From contig NC_087067.1 in assembly GCF_963678635.1 (NCBI RefSeq), forward strand, positions 30,726,401 to 30,790,400: DNA of 64,000 nucleotides, written 5' to 3'. Of the stretch, positions 19,101 through 28,500 are shown piece by piece; within the stretch, counting starts at the first letter, position 1, and each line of letters begins with the position of its first letter. The position numbers and the translations under genes are program-made. Below the pieces are notes generated by a model. The model was given only the letters and a program-made list of their open reading frames with translations. It ran no database searches and was not told the origin of the DNA. The stretch is from Symsagittifera roscoffensis. Its lineage: Eukaryota > Xenacoelomorpha > Acoela > Convolutidae.

Positions 19101-22053
19101 CTCGATTGGGGGCTGCCATCAGAATCCGCCATTCACTCCCTTCTGCTATCAGGATCAAGACCGCGTACACGAATTGTAGGGCGGGTGGCATATTTGCGTA
19201 TCCTGGGGATGTGGTAAACACCACCTTCGTCTTGGACCCAAATCTCGAGGCTACGTTCTCTTGTACCTCATTCATCGCCGCAAATAACGCCTGAATAGCC
19301 TCCCATATCTTCCTTGATGTCGGAATCTCCTTGCCCTTCAGTTGCTCAAGAAGTCCCATCGCGTGCAGGTGATCATTCATTCCTGCAAACATTAGCAGCT
19401 CAGGTTCACAGGGCATCTCCGACTTTATTGCCACCACTAGAGTCAACATCTGGTTCAATTCGGCTCCTGGCAAGGAGTATACCAGAGTCTCCGGCCAGAA
19501 CAACTTGGGAGACGTTCCTTCGAAGTCCGATCCCGCCACAATGACTACTCTTGCAGCAGCTGGATCTGCTCTATCATAAACTGCCAGAGTTTTGGCTAGT
19601 TGGGTGCCACCACAGGGCTTCCCGTACCTGGGATCTTCTGCCAACTTCGGACCTTCGTAAGCGGCATCAGGCAATTCCATTCCCCCCGGATTGAGTAGCT
19701 TGTCTACCACCTTTAACTGCGCCGGGGTTGCCAACCTGATCCTAGCGATGCCAGTTCGGTGCTTGGGAGGTTCTGTTATAAGTCCAGGACCCCCCAACAG
19801 TTTGAGAGGCCTGTAGTTAATGGGTCCCATGATCGTTTTTGTGGGGATTCCAGTCAGGTCTGTGGTCTCCATTAACTTCGCTCTCGAGAAGTGCGCTTCG
19901 TGAGCTTTCAACCAGTCTATGCAATGATGTCTATTCAAATCCTCGTGCGACACTCGTTCGATCCCCAGGGTTTCCGCCAACTCTCGTCTGCATTCCAAAC
20001 TCTCTAGATCCAGTTCCTTCACCTTCTCAGGATATCTCAAGCGGGCAGTCTCCATAGACTTCTTTTCTCTCCTGCCATCTGCCACCACCACAGAGGACAT
20101 CGCCGAGCCCGGAGGTGTTGATGACTCTACCTCCTCCGACTCCATTGGCGTGGCACTCTGCAATCGGGTCTGATTGCTCCTTGAACTGTCTCTAGTATCA
20201 ACTCTCGCTCCCAAGCGACCAGCCAAGGCCCTCGAGGCAAGGAATGGTGGGTTGGGAGGTGGTCCTAAAGTGAATTGGGCTGTCTCCAGCAGGTCCGCCT
20301 CTAGCGTGTTAATGTGTTCCTGGAAGACGTCGTTCAGCCACTCCGCTCCCCTTGGCCTATCGAAATGGATTCCATCTTTTGAGGTGTCTTCAGGGAATCC
20401 CTTTTTCTCCATACGTTCTGCTATGTCCAACAGCCTGAGAGGAAGCACACTCTTCCGGTGTATGTCTCGGATCATCTTGTTCAGGCTCCGCACCTTCTGG
20501 TTCATCTCTAGGGCGTGCTGATCAAACATCATGTTGTAGGGGACCGTGCATACCGTCAGCAGGATGGGGTCCATCTGGATCCTCAGTTCCTCAAGAAGGC
20601 AGCTCATCTTGTCGCACAGCCTCGCTACTTTCCTCGCTTCTCCCCTTGACACGTCGTTGGTCCCAACCATCAGGGTCACTGTGTAAACTTTGGTCATCCC
20701 TAGCATGTCCAGGGTTGCCAACATCTGTGGCGTGGCAGCTCCAGCGAAACTCAAGACTCCTGTCTGCCAATGGGACCGTATCTGGGTCAACACCCGCACC
20801 AGGCTATCCCCTATAATTAGGTGAACTGCACCCTCTGGCACACGAGGTGGCGCTAGATACTCCACCCAGGCTGCGTCATGGAAGCAGTCCCTCCTGGCTC
20901 CCTGTTCCGCACTCCAGTCCAGCCGATTGTGCCTGTGGTAGTTCCCTTCTGTATTCTTCTTATAGCTTGCGATCACGACATTCCTGACCGGCTGTTCCCT
21001 CCAAGTTGGGGGAAGCTCTGGCCTTGTCGATCTTTCACGACTCTGCTGCTGCAATTTCTCGCCTAGCTCCTTCAGGCGCGATGAGGCGCCGCTCACCTGA
21101 CTGCCACTCGAGGTCGAGGTTGGGGTATATCCTGGTAACACCACATCCATCAGGGGACGTACAGGTTGTGTCTCTAGGTTGCGCAGGGAAGGCGTCACGT
21201 CATTCGGTATCCAGACCTCCAACCCTTCACTCATGTGTTCTCTGGCCTCGCGGTCAAGGTTGAACCGTCCTCTAGCCCTGGGAGCTTCATCCACCTCCAT
21301 GCGCGACTCTGGCCTCGAGCTGGTCACCACTCGTTCGTTTGACCTGGCTCCCTTCTGTGCGTCAAGCTCGCGTTGTCGCTGTTCTATCCTTTCCAACTCC
21401 GACTTCAATTGATCACGATTCGCGACGTTCTCCCGCACCCTTAACTCCTGTTGATGCTCAGCTTTTTGTATCTCAAGCAACCTCAGAGCCTGGTCTCGCT
21501 CATTGACCGCCTGGTCCCTTTCCAGCTGAACCTTCTCCCGATCCAGATTTGCCTGATCCCGATCGAGGTTTGCCTTATTCCTTTCCTTCTGCGTCTTCTC
21601 GAGCTCTTTCTTTAGAACACCTAGATCCGGATATGCCTCGGTCGTCTGTTGCATTCGTGACATCGATGGCACCCTACTCGAGCTCTGGCTGGTGGACCTT
21701 ACTGTTGGCCTAGTCGGTAATGGGAATTCCCCTGCGCCATATTCGGTGTTGTTATTCAGGCCAGGATTCCTTGCCAAGTCAAAACCCCTTACTCCTCCAT
21801 CCACATTCCAAGACAACCATCTGGTCTGTTCTTGGTTCGATATTCCCTCGGTGGTGTAGCCGATCATCAAGACAGCCTCCGTTGCAGACTCCCTGCACTC
21901 ACCCTGGTCCTCCAACTGGAGGATGGCATTCAGCATCACCGCCATTCTCTCGTCTATTTGGGTATAGTCCAAGTCCCTCAGGCGCCTGTACAGCTCATCA
22001 AGAGTGGGCTTCCTCAGGGCCGCGGGCACGGAGTTCCAGAATCGGTCTGCCAT
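13174..22053 (-). CDS. ORF2 of giant LTR element, 2959-aa protein with tandem SGNH-type signatures
   Basis: Uninterrupted frame from ATG 22053 to TGA 13174. In order it shows an N-terminal globular part (1-110) and a charged heptad-like coiled coil (about 150-235, rich in QANLDRE-type repeats). A disordered linker follows, then a canonical SGNH hydrolase domain with GDS 415-417 (catalytic Ser), GTND 464-467 and D560-x-x-H563. A second, degenerate SGNH-like region has GSD 841-843, GMND 891-894 and DDH 1045-1047; its nucleophile block is scrambled, so it is probably inactive. Beyond that are an acidic Ser-rich linker, a basic KTRKRKRE patch, a Cys-rich patch near 2435-2450, and IVISSDDEEE at 2928-2937, resembling a SUMO-interacting motif. 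About 2000 residues match nothing I recognise, and no signal peptide or envelope-like architecture was seen. Copy A conserves the whole protein, so it is a genuine element gene. It is 528 bp downstream of gag-pol and probably expressed from a spliced RNA. Confidence 0.9.
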   Translation of the reverse strand: MADRFWNSVPAALRKPTLDELYRRLRDLDYTQIDERMAVMLNAILQLEDQGECRESATEAVLMIGYTTEGISNQEQTRWLSWNVDGGVRGFDLARNPGLNNNTEYGAGEFPLPTRPTVRSTSQSSSRVPSMSRMQQTTEAYPDLGVLKKELEKTQKERNKANLDRDQANLDREKVQLERDQAVNERDQALRLLEIQKAEHQQELRVRENVANRDQLKSELERIEQRQRELDAQKGARSNERVVTSSRPESRMEVDEAPRARGRFNLDREAREHMSEGLEVWIPNDVTPSLRNLETQPVRPLMDVVLPGYTPTSTSSGSQVSGASSRLKELGEKLQQQSRERSTRPELPPTWREQPVRNVVIASYKKNTEGNYHRHNRLDWSAEQGARRDCFHDAAWVEYLAPPRVPEGAVHLIIGDSLVRVLTQIRSHWQTGVLSFAGAATPQMLATLDMLGMTKVYTVTLMVGTNDVSRGEARKVARLCDKMSCLLEELRIQMDPILLTVCTVPYNMMFDQHALEMNQKVRSLNKMIRDIHRKSVLPLRLLDIAERMEKKGFPEDTSKDGIHFDRPRGAEWLNDVFQEHINTLEADLLETAQFTLGPPPNPPFLASRALAGRLGARVDTRDSSRSNQTRLQSATPMESEEVESSTPPGSAMSSVVVADGRREKKSMETARLRYPEKVKELDLESLECRRELAETLGIERVSHEDLNRHHCIDWLKAHEAHFSRAKLMETTDLTGIPTKTIMGPINYRPLKLLGGPGLITEPPKHRTGIARIRLATPAQLKVVDKLLNPGGMELPDAAYEGPKLAEDPRYGKPCGGTQLAKTLAVYDRADPAAARVVIVAGSDFEGTSPKLFWPETLVYSLPGAELNQMLTLVVAIKSEMPCEPELLMFAGMNDHLHAMGLLEQLKGKEIPTSRKIWEAIQALFAAMNEVQENVASRFGSKTKVVFTTSPGYANMPPALQFVYAVLILIAEGSEWRILMAAPNRELEPLNLRLYKSELPAAWADISHALRGFYGLADVLIVLDEVLLLEISNFARQLKFSPVIGDDHPAINQLTASLWFRSMDVKVANSTSRSRGPSNERRNVVETEKQLESMKYRLTQENGWWPFLTPRLENVTNKTREEAPLLVKQIWSFLEMQLELAETRDMTVARFVSAANEVTIGGFWREHANGELKTRRDYEILKFLSPCWEREFLAGVFGTTATIFGAFVQEILGMSISLLLALYLVYPRYLFNMGPAYIFSRGVETLRVDGYLALVLLTHGELVSFHRLMEYGEPLSMGRVHTSIETSSYKCAAGLKTLLVQYLMMQNRYMTGEDENPTSREEWEKANRGMPLLTDLCLAMRSDPMGIIRGLEEVVTCIYGPAVTYAFPDPLVITYRHSVTHLSLISVLDGTALNWCQQELLRARMSNTVLFGKVKDAEMMVCNFRGQMQCRMGGKREGPIEMYPKFWNLNPLTANGREVLRIPAWKECFALVKRELEAIMEKEILPATMPEFPTVRRMTLGMNSPLVVPSIMAKMMTEETQRHFTDGWDPLFIGYTAAVYFHTSEIKVNSWTTQAKKSRGSQPPGFEVRKVLRTLEKEGLENMLPIWDDGRMIVMEGHVALVDEMKFATRKYKAPYGLEQVEVTQEGTELDAAGQLHVALTEYKKLDPTTPSPLSVDTPGDKRSGPVEDRFKRILERRRNESEEESMDETLSEAGEDMEVGNTPEPGPSGEELTTQELLKDLSEENWADTATPPLNPSPRKNLELPLAGETFNMGMLLVSSEEREKNTFEGNRDIFLGSLEDDAWQEFLGEFNREVGSETTLDKFKKELWDAVVRFGEPLLIGTGLDEKARKELLNKLVELRNARSKTRKEKCEDSSTLKQKTVDKMVDDIKRDKVGTSNMIKSTNILKARAGGRQELEGVDGEVESMMIATTPSSRDVKTRKRKREVEGWGSPSVDAVSEGNLRETAPIVLARCKTAAYKNSSELRKPLEVEKEIEVSTSSTSEEDFKPQKVNVKRGSTNGQVGEVEIGKEWISKAHQDMGKQVTRDPLERSKTRNTSRTWWVALETLKEMEDCLKKLDSGIARRRRNWATQQKAEVNKIEMASHLKRSWQSLLKDHFEEAMRTSSSAPPLMANPFVRTAGQLMFTWSLVGIELETLTSYDRLKLGSKKLEVYQTLMQHVARDNSGLSLARRKDATCFLRWTMSMMSDSTILACHQRASGSKTMERRVSTIILNVYQSTGIEKEDGSRLSLENHRKLDEVRRFSNKKFEEEHDVHRNLASSEQYSRLSEKGEYQYVSGVMGVAYNPFLDSEAGGAHRNHEVAELLKFWTERIMEIDAVEKEGPSLGLILEKAPEVIGIPRSNKRVEVNMGDGNGLLTTNLGVIWKLLRPSWCPHPHASLIEETTERVRLAPTEDEDLAKLSVLHKLITPQMQEPSERTSDPGSAKKLEPGSCLDSTCGNGEHICDGRSCVRILSFQKEDLVTWFEDITEREKSEVQIIAECYARTTVNIATALGFFSRMCGLQALERLESEHHLVTALSVESWPGVLQVTQKHIRSWKVGLEAEMGFPMSEAYGLPLNAKSLIGSMMANLCGSHYPLHMAMVEVSSQRILVDKAFSVPKCVRLARMSHHSHKLLRKIKGTVPKELRDDLSEIWGEDLLKLERENTSDHERQNVIGKPVGSTPNLEDNDTMHEKMMELEPLLEASGERNLRSIEISHGECPCHCLAQTVWYPDHKNLCLVWDVEEIRSIGLPDHRQKVTLLVVSTMLALRWIEENITKYREATTPTAESIYAIDYSRRLELFETACKVFAIPTEVRHVWSRLRYFPWFRATLTSWLYMTTKDHMRKHQKEYRQFQAEIGPEAFKRPLLTHRNAITTGWKRVGKMSRDNTKARESILEEDLAKNVSLSLHNSFCLNREARVKALPNQAKRLQEQREWMRSYEQLKAWEEIVISSDDEEELLRQFAASSTSGCSTSKAKSTR

Positions 22054-22090
22054 TCTTTGTAACTTCGGGATGTATGTAGGTACATGTTAA

Positions 22091-22170
22091 CCAGCTCAAG
22101 AATTACCTTACCAACTCAAGAATTACCTTACCAACTCAAGAATTACCTTACCAACTCAAGAATTACCTAG
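22091..22170 (-). repeat. Four 20-bp tandem repeats upstream of ORF2
   Basis: Four head-to-tail copies of CCAACTCAAGAATTACCTTA (plus strand; the first has G for A, the last ends CTAG). On the coding strand each contains AAGGTAATTC, which resembles a 5' splice site, and CTTGAG. The block ends 38 nt before the ORF2 ATG. Confidence 0.92.
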
Positions 22171-22290
22171 AAATGTTCTCCTGCAAGTACTTGCTGTAGA
22201 TTCGGATTATCGCGTGTTCAATCAAGATTCTCTCTTTCTGTTACTCGCTTGAGTGTAGTTGGATTTTCAACTTTGTTTTTCAAACTTGAT

Positions 22291-22303
22291 CTGAAAACAG
22301 AAA
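22291..22303 (-). promoter_or_regulatory. Candidate 3' splice site for ORF2 mRNA
   Basis: On the minus strand the sequence reads TTTCTGTTTTCAG, an excellent metazoan acceptor, 237 nt upstream of the ORF2 ATG. Splicing from a donor in the leader would give a subgenomic ORF2 mRNA; the donor is not identified with confidence. Confidence 0.45.
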
Positions 22304-22581
22304 GCTCATTAAAACTTAGCATATCACGTCCCTAACCTAGAGACCCCCCTTCTACCCATATGGTTAAAATCTTATCATTCTCATATCACTTAAAGCAATT
22401 CGATTGGATTTTCCCTTAAGAACATGCAGATTCATTTTATGTTTTAGCACCATCAATTCTTTCTTTTAAAATTCAATTGTCATGCCAATCACATCTTAAG
22501 ATCCCTTTACCTGCGCCGCACCCCAGTACCTAACTCAAGACTCCTCCCTCACACCCGACCTGATACCTCCATGTACCCGAC

Positions 22582-25500
22582 TCAGGCGATGCTCAAGTAG
22601 TACTTCTTGTGAAGATGCACCATTATCTCTGTTTCTGCAAAGACCACATGTAGGATAGCATACAATTCCCTCGAGCTCAGTTTGCCCCTGTTTGGGTCGT
22701 ACACCGGCATCGAGACCTCCACTATTCCTCTTTCAATCATGAAGTCACGTAGTCTTGTCAGTGCCAATATCACGTGTTCGGGATCAATTGTGTTTCTGTC
22801 GTTGACTCTCGTTACTAGGAAGCAGAGGTATTTGCCCGGGACTTGTGCCACTGACGGTGGAAGCGCTGCTATGCCTCCCAGTCCTGGCCTCTGTCTGAAC
22901 AGAAACTCTACGTTCTGGTACTCTCTTTTGAAGTCAGCCTCCAATCTTGATTTGAAACTCATGTCCGCCGTGATGCAGATCGCGCTGGTCCTGTTTGACA
23001 GGATGAAGTCGCTATCCGTTATCATGATGTTCTCTGAGTATTCATTGGGTATTTCGAATTTCGTTTTGAAATTCCTTCCTATGGTAGGCTCTGGTTCTTC
23101 TTCCTCCAGTTCCAATCCGCTTGTTTCCCTCACTTCCTTGAGCTTCTTTATCATCAAATTTTCGGTGTGGGTAAGTCCTACCCCCACTCCCCGGACAAAA
23201 ATATTTATCGACGTCCCCGTCGATGTAGTCGGGTCTGAATTGTCCTTAGGGATGTCCAGTGGCCTGTCTGTTGCTGTCCATCCAAAAAGAGGGTCCTCTG
23301 TCTTCATGTAATTTGCTGCTGATACATCGATTTGCTGAATGCTTTGTCCTTCGCGGCTCTCGTCTTTGACATCACGCATCCACTCTAGAATCCTCAAGTT
23401 CGTGTTCTCCCTCCTTTCTATTTCACTCTGCTCGAGATCCGTCTCCAATTCTGGCGTCGAGTAATCATCCTGCGGATAATGTCCACCATCGTCAATGACC
23501 TGCCATTCCTCTTCGGCTTCCAGTTCGCCTGCGCTTAGTAGTTCATCGCCCAACTTGTCTGGCTGTATCTTATCGATCAAGAAGTCATCCCCGTACCTAT
23601 TGTACCTCATACCTGTTCGTTTACGATTGCCAGTCCTGGTTTCCGGTGGTGTTGGTCGATCCGGCTCCATCCACTTCGGTACCTCGTTTTGCTCTGGGTC
23701 GTTCCAGTCTTCTTCTACAAATGAACCTGCATCCGACTCCACTTCTATCTTTTCGTTGTCGTCCAAACTCAAGTTCTCATTACCATCATTTTTCTCTCTA
23801 GTGCCTTTCTCATTCACTTTGCACGCTGGTTCCACCACCAGGTACTCAAGACCTTCCATGTCTTTTGGTAGGCACCAGTCCTCCGGGGACGGGACATGAG
23901 GCTTCAGATTTTCGTAATGTGCTGCTCGCCCTGTACTCAAGCGATAGAACCGTCCTTGTTGATGTACTTCCGTAATCATGAACGGTCCTCTCCATTTCTT
24001 GAGTAGTTTCTTTGTTCCCTTGGGCGGTATGACATTTTGGAAGACCCACACGTATTGGCCCACTTCGTATGGCTTTGCTCTTAGTATCTTTTCGTCATAT
24101 TTCTTGCGTTGCCTCATTTGCGCTTGCGCCGTGTTTCTCCGACATAGCTCGTTTAGGTCTTGTTGTCTTTTGATCGCTTCCTTCACGTATGCTTGAGGTG
24201 ACGTCCTCTTCCCCTCGTACTCCGGGTAGAAGAATGTTATAGGCATTGCCCTTTCCCTGCCTGTCAACATCATGAAAGGACTGATACCCGTCGTTGAGTG
24301 CTGAGTACTATTATAGGCTCCTACTACCTGTGGCAGGTATTTGTCCCAGTCCGTCATGTATCTCGAGCAGTACACCCTGAGCATGTTGACCAGTGTCCTG
24401 TTTTGTCTCTCTACCAACCCATTGGTCTGTGGATGATAGGTCGTCGAGTGCGCTTGAGCAATGTGTGATCTCTTCATCAATTCTTTTGTCAAGTCCCCCA
24501 CAAAAGCCTTGCCGTTGTCCGACTGGAAAGTCATTGGACAACCATACCGCGATATCCAATGCGTTATCAGGTGATCACATGTCTCCTCTGCCGAGGCTGT
24601 CTGGCACGGAACCGCTTCCGCCAACTTGGTGAAGTGATCTATTATAACTAGTATTTGGTTATAACCCGACTCCGTCATGCAGATTTTCTGATGGTCTATC
24701 TGCACCACTTCATTGAATTCCGAACTCTCGACAGACTTGAGGGGAAACTTCATCTTCCTTGGGTCTTTTACTTGAAGGCATGCTAGGCAGGCATTCACCC
24801 ATCTCTCGCAAGCTTTTCTCATTCCCGGCCAATCAAACCTGTGAAGTATCCTTTGTTGTACTTTATCTATCCCCTGGTGGCCCATCTGGTCGTGTGATCT
24901 GAAAAGCACCTCCGTTTGGTACAATTGTGGTAGTATGATGAGGTTGTGTTTGTGTAATAATTTTTCCTCATCTCTTCTCTTGCACGCTACCACCCCTTCA
25001 GCTGTGTGATAAAGTAAATCTCTCTTTTCTTTGTAGAACTGGCTCAAGATCTTGTAGCTGTCTTCCTCAAGTTCCCCCTTCTCCTTGACTCCCGAATGGA
25101 TCCATTTGGAGAGGTTACTTGTCATTTTGTCATTCTTCTGGGCCCTTATTAGGTCAGACAGCCTGTATCTCGCCTTAACGTGCTCCTTTAGCGCCATGAT
25201 CTGTCCATTCATTTCACCAGGGTTGTGGATGTCATCGCTCAGCTTCACACATATCATCCTTTTCACGATTTTCATGTCGTCTTCTGGTACCAGATTCGTT
25301 CTGACGTTTGAGTTGCACGATAGTTCCCTTAGTGGTTTTCTTGAAACTGCTATTTTCTCGAGCTCTTCACCACCTCGTACCTCTTGTATTTCCAGATTAT
25401 ACGTCCCTGAAGATGGATCCGTCTGTAATTCCCTGTCGTGCTGTCTTATCTTCTCTTCCGCCAGTATCACGCATAGACTGTCTTGGTCTTCGCTGCTCTC

Positions 25501-28500
25501 ATCCGAGTCTTCATCCCACTCTTTACGCTCCCCGGACAATTTCCCTTCTCCGGTTTCGTCTTCTTCCATGAATCTGGACCACTCCCCGGACTCTTGATCT
25601 AGTCCCAGGTGTTCAACTTCTTCTCTGAATGTTACTTTCTTATCCCTGACTTTTGTCTGCTCCAGAATTTTTTCGGGGATTTTTTCAACTAGTGATCGCA
25701 CGACTTCCTTGCTATCAGTGATGCTTCCTTTTGAGACATCAGTATTGTTCACTGTTTCTTCTCTCCGAAGTATGGTTAGTTCCGGTGCCTCCTGACCTTT
25801 CCCTTGGATCACGGGCTTGTCATCTGATAGTTTCTCAAGCAACCTCATTAAGTCTTCATCTATTCGGACCGTTCCCTCCTCTACCTGGATGAGATCATAA
25901 CCTTTTGCCTTGAGTGTTTCCCTCACGATCTTGGACTTGAGCATTATTCCTATCGGAATCCCTCTGCTTTTCTTCAAGATGGTCTTTTCAAGAGGCTCTT
26001 TCGGCAATTCGGGATGATCTTCAATCGGTTTGCCTGATTTGTCCAGCCATCTCGTGAGTGGAAGACTGTCGTACGTTTCTATGTCCATAAAGGAGAAGCC
26101 GTCTTTGATCTCAGGTCTGTCCGCCTCTCTTTGTTCTTGCCTCTCGTAGAACTCCGTCTTCTTACTCAAGCTGTCAGCATTTTGATGTTTATCTCGTGTT
26201 CTGTGCTCAATTATCATGTTGTATCCATCCAAGCGAACTATCCACCTCCCAATATAGCTCTGGTCCATTGAGTACGTTTTCAGCCAGCTTAGTGCTCGGT
26301 TGTCGACTCGCAACTTGAATGGCTCACTGCCCAGGTATGCCCTGTATTTCTCGACAAAGGTAACCACCGCGAACATCTCTGCTTTCGGTGCTCCGTACTT
26401 CATTTCTGTGTCACTTAGGACCTTGCTCCCGTACGCTATTGGTCTCAAGACTGTCTTCCCATTCCATTCTTGTTCTTGGTGGAGAATCCCAGAAATCGCG
26501 ACTACCGACGCATCCGTGTCCAGCACGTACATCCCCTTCTCAGTCGGCATACCCAGTACTGGTGCCTCACACAGCTCTTTCTTTATTCTCTGGAATGACT
26601 CTTCTGCCGCGTTGTTCCACGTGAACTTCTTGCCCTTATGTCTCATTAATTGTTGCATCGGGTATACCTTGTCCGCATAGCCCTTGATGAATTCTCTATA
26701 ATAGTTGGCGAAACCCAGGAAGCTCATCAGCTGGTGTTCCGTCTTCGGTGATTTCCAGGTTAGGACTGCTTCCACGGCGTCTGGGTCAGGTCTGATACCG
26801 TGTTTATCTACCATCCTGCCCAAGTATTTAATCGAGTCCTTGAGTATCTCGCACTTTGATGGTTTACACTTCAGCCCCGATCTTTTCATGCACGCGAACA
26901 CCTCGTCAAGCCTCTCGATGTGGTCTTCTAGTGTTGGCGTTGCTATTACCACGTCGTCCACGTAGCACATTACCAGGTTGCCGTACTTCTTCGTCACGCC
27001 TATCAACGCGTGTGCCATCAGCCGCTGAAACGTGGCTGTTGCATTGCAGAGTCCAAACGGCATCCGTTTCCATTGAAACAGACCCAACTCGCAGGCGAAC
27101 CCTGTCTTGTCCCTGTCTTGCTTCCTTAATGGTACCTGCCAAAAGGCCGAGCCTAAATCAAGAGTCGTAAAAAATTTCGCATCACCTAACTTCGAGAGGC
27201 TCTCATCAATTCTAGGTATGGGATAGGCATCCTTCACCGTGACGGAGTTCAGGTATCGAAAGTCACAACAAAACCTTAACTGGTCGCCTTTCTTTTTGGC
27301 CATCACTACTCCACACGCCCACGGTGACTTGGATGGTTCTATCATGTCATACTCTAGTAACGTTTCGATTTCTTTTCTACACGCGTCCGATTTGTGTGGG
27401 GTCATGCGCCTCGCCCCCTCCCTGTGTGGTACCGCGTTTTCCTCAAGTTCTATTTCATGTTCAACAAAATTACAACACCCGATATCCGCCTTATGCCTTG
27501 AAAAAACCTCCTCGTTCCGCTCTAGTACGTCCTTGATAGCTTCGAGCTGTTCATCTTTCAGTTTGCCCCTTAAATGTTCAATCTCCGGCAGAACCGGTTT
27601 ATCAGTTTGCATTTCATCTGGTGTGGGTCGCTCTGGAAAGTTCGAACAGCTCGAAAGCCCATCGTCCGTTTCTGACTTAAGTGATTTGATAAGACCTGAA
27701 GAATCTTTTATTCTCTGCAATCGTCTCAAGATACAAATTTTGTCCCTGTGGTTGGGACAATCAACAACTTCATTTTGTTTTGAGTTTTCAATTGTTTCAT
27801 ATCGAGTTTTAACCGGTAAAGCATATCCCAGCTTCCTCCCTCTCTGTATCGTGATCGGTATATCAAGGGTATTCAACAAGACACTGACGCAGAGGCCGCT
27901 CTTCGTTATCGAAAATGATCTTCCTAAAACAGCAGCGCTTTGACTATTAGGATTTGGAACTATACACACTTGCTTGTTGTCACTTAGTTCATTATAATTT
28001 TTCATCCTCAAGCTTACGATTGCCGCTTCATTAGCTTTTAACCTCACTCTCCTACTCAAGAATACCGGTGCTTTGTTCTCATTTGCCATTATTAAATTTA
28101 CCGGTTTGATTGCGTACCTCCTATCCGGGTTCCGTATCCTGAACATTGCATTATTTAGATCTATCGTTACGTCGAAATTCCTGATGAAGTCTCTGCCCAA
28201 AATGAATTGGTCAGATTCATCTAGGTTTTCTACCACGATGAAGCTCATCCACAGGTTACGTTCCCCCAAATTGAGGGCTATTATCGGCGTCCTGCCCAAC
28301 ACCCGAAGGGCCCCTTTGTTTGCAGCTGACAGCCGTATTCTCGAGTCTATCAAGTCACCTTTGTCAAAGCCCATCTTTTCCCATGTTTCGATTGGTATGA
28401 CGCTCAAGACTGCTCCCGTGTCGAGTAATCCACGTAACTGAGTCTTTTTGCCATTTATGTCTAGCACGTGCCCTGTCACGTCTGCTTCCGTCCCGATGTG

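Larger units (their letters stand above)
22054..22581 (-). other. Spacer between gag-pol and ORF2
   Basis: 528 bp, non-coding. It contains a splice-acceptor-like site (22291-22303) and a 4 x 20-bp repeat (22091-22170) just upstream of the ORF2 ATG, making it a likely control region for ORF2 expression. Confidence 0.6.

Noticed and set aside
13174-22053. Calling ORF2 an envelope protein
   Set aside because: No signal peptide, furin-type site with fusion peptide, or C-terminal anchor is visible; single hydrophobic stretches in the middle are not enough.
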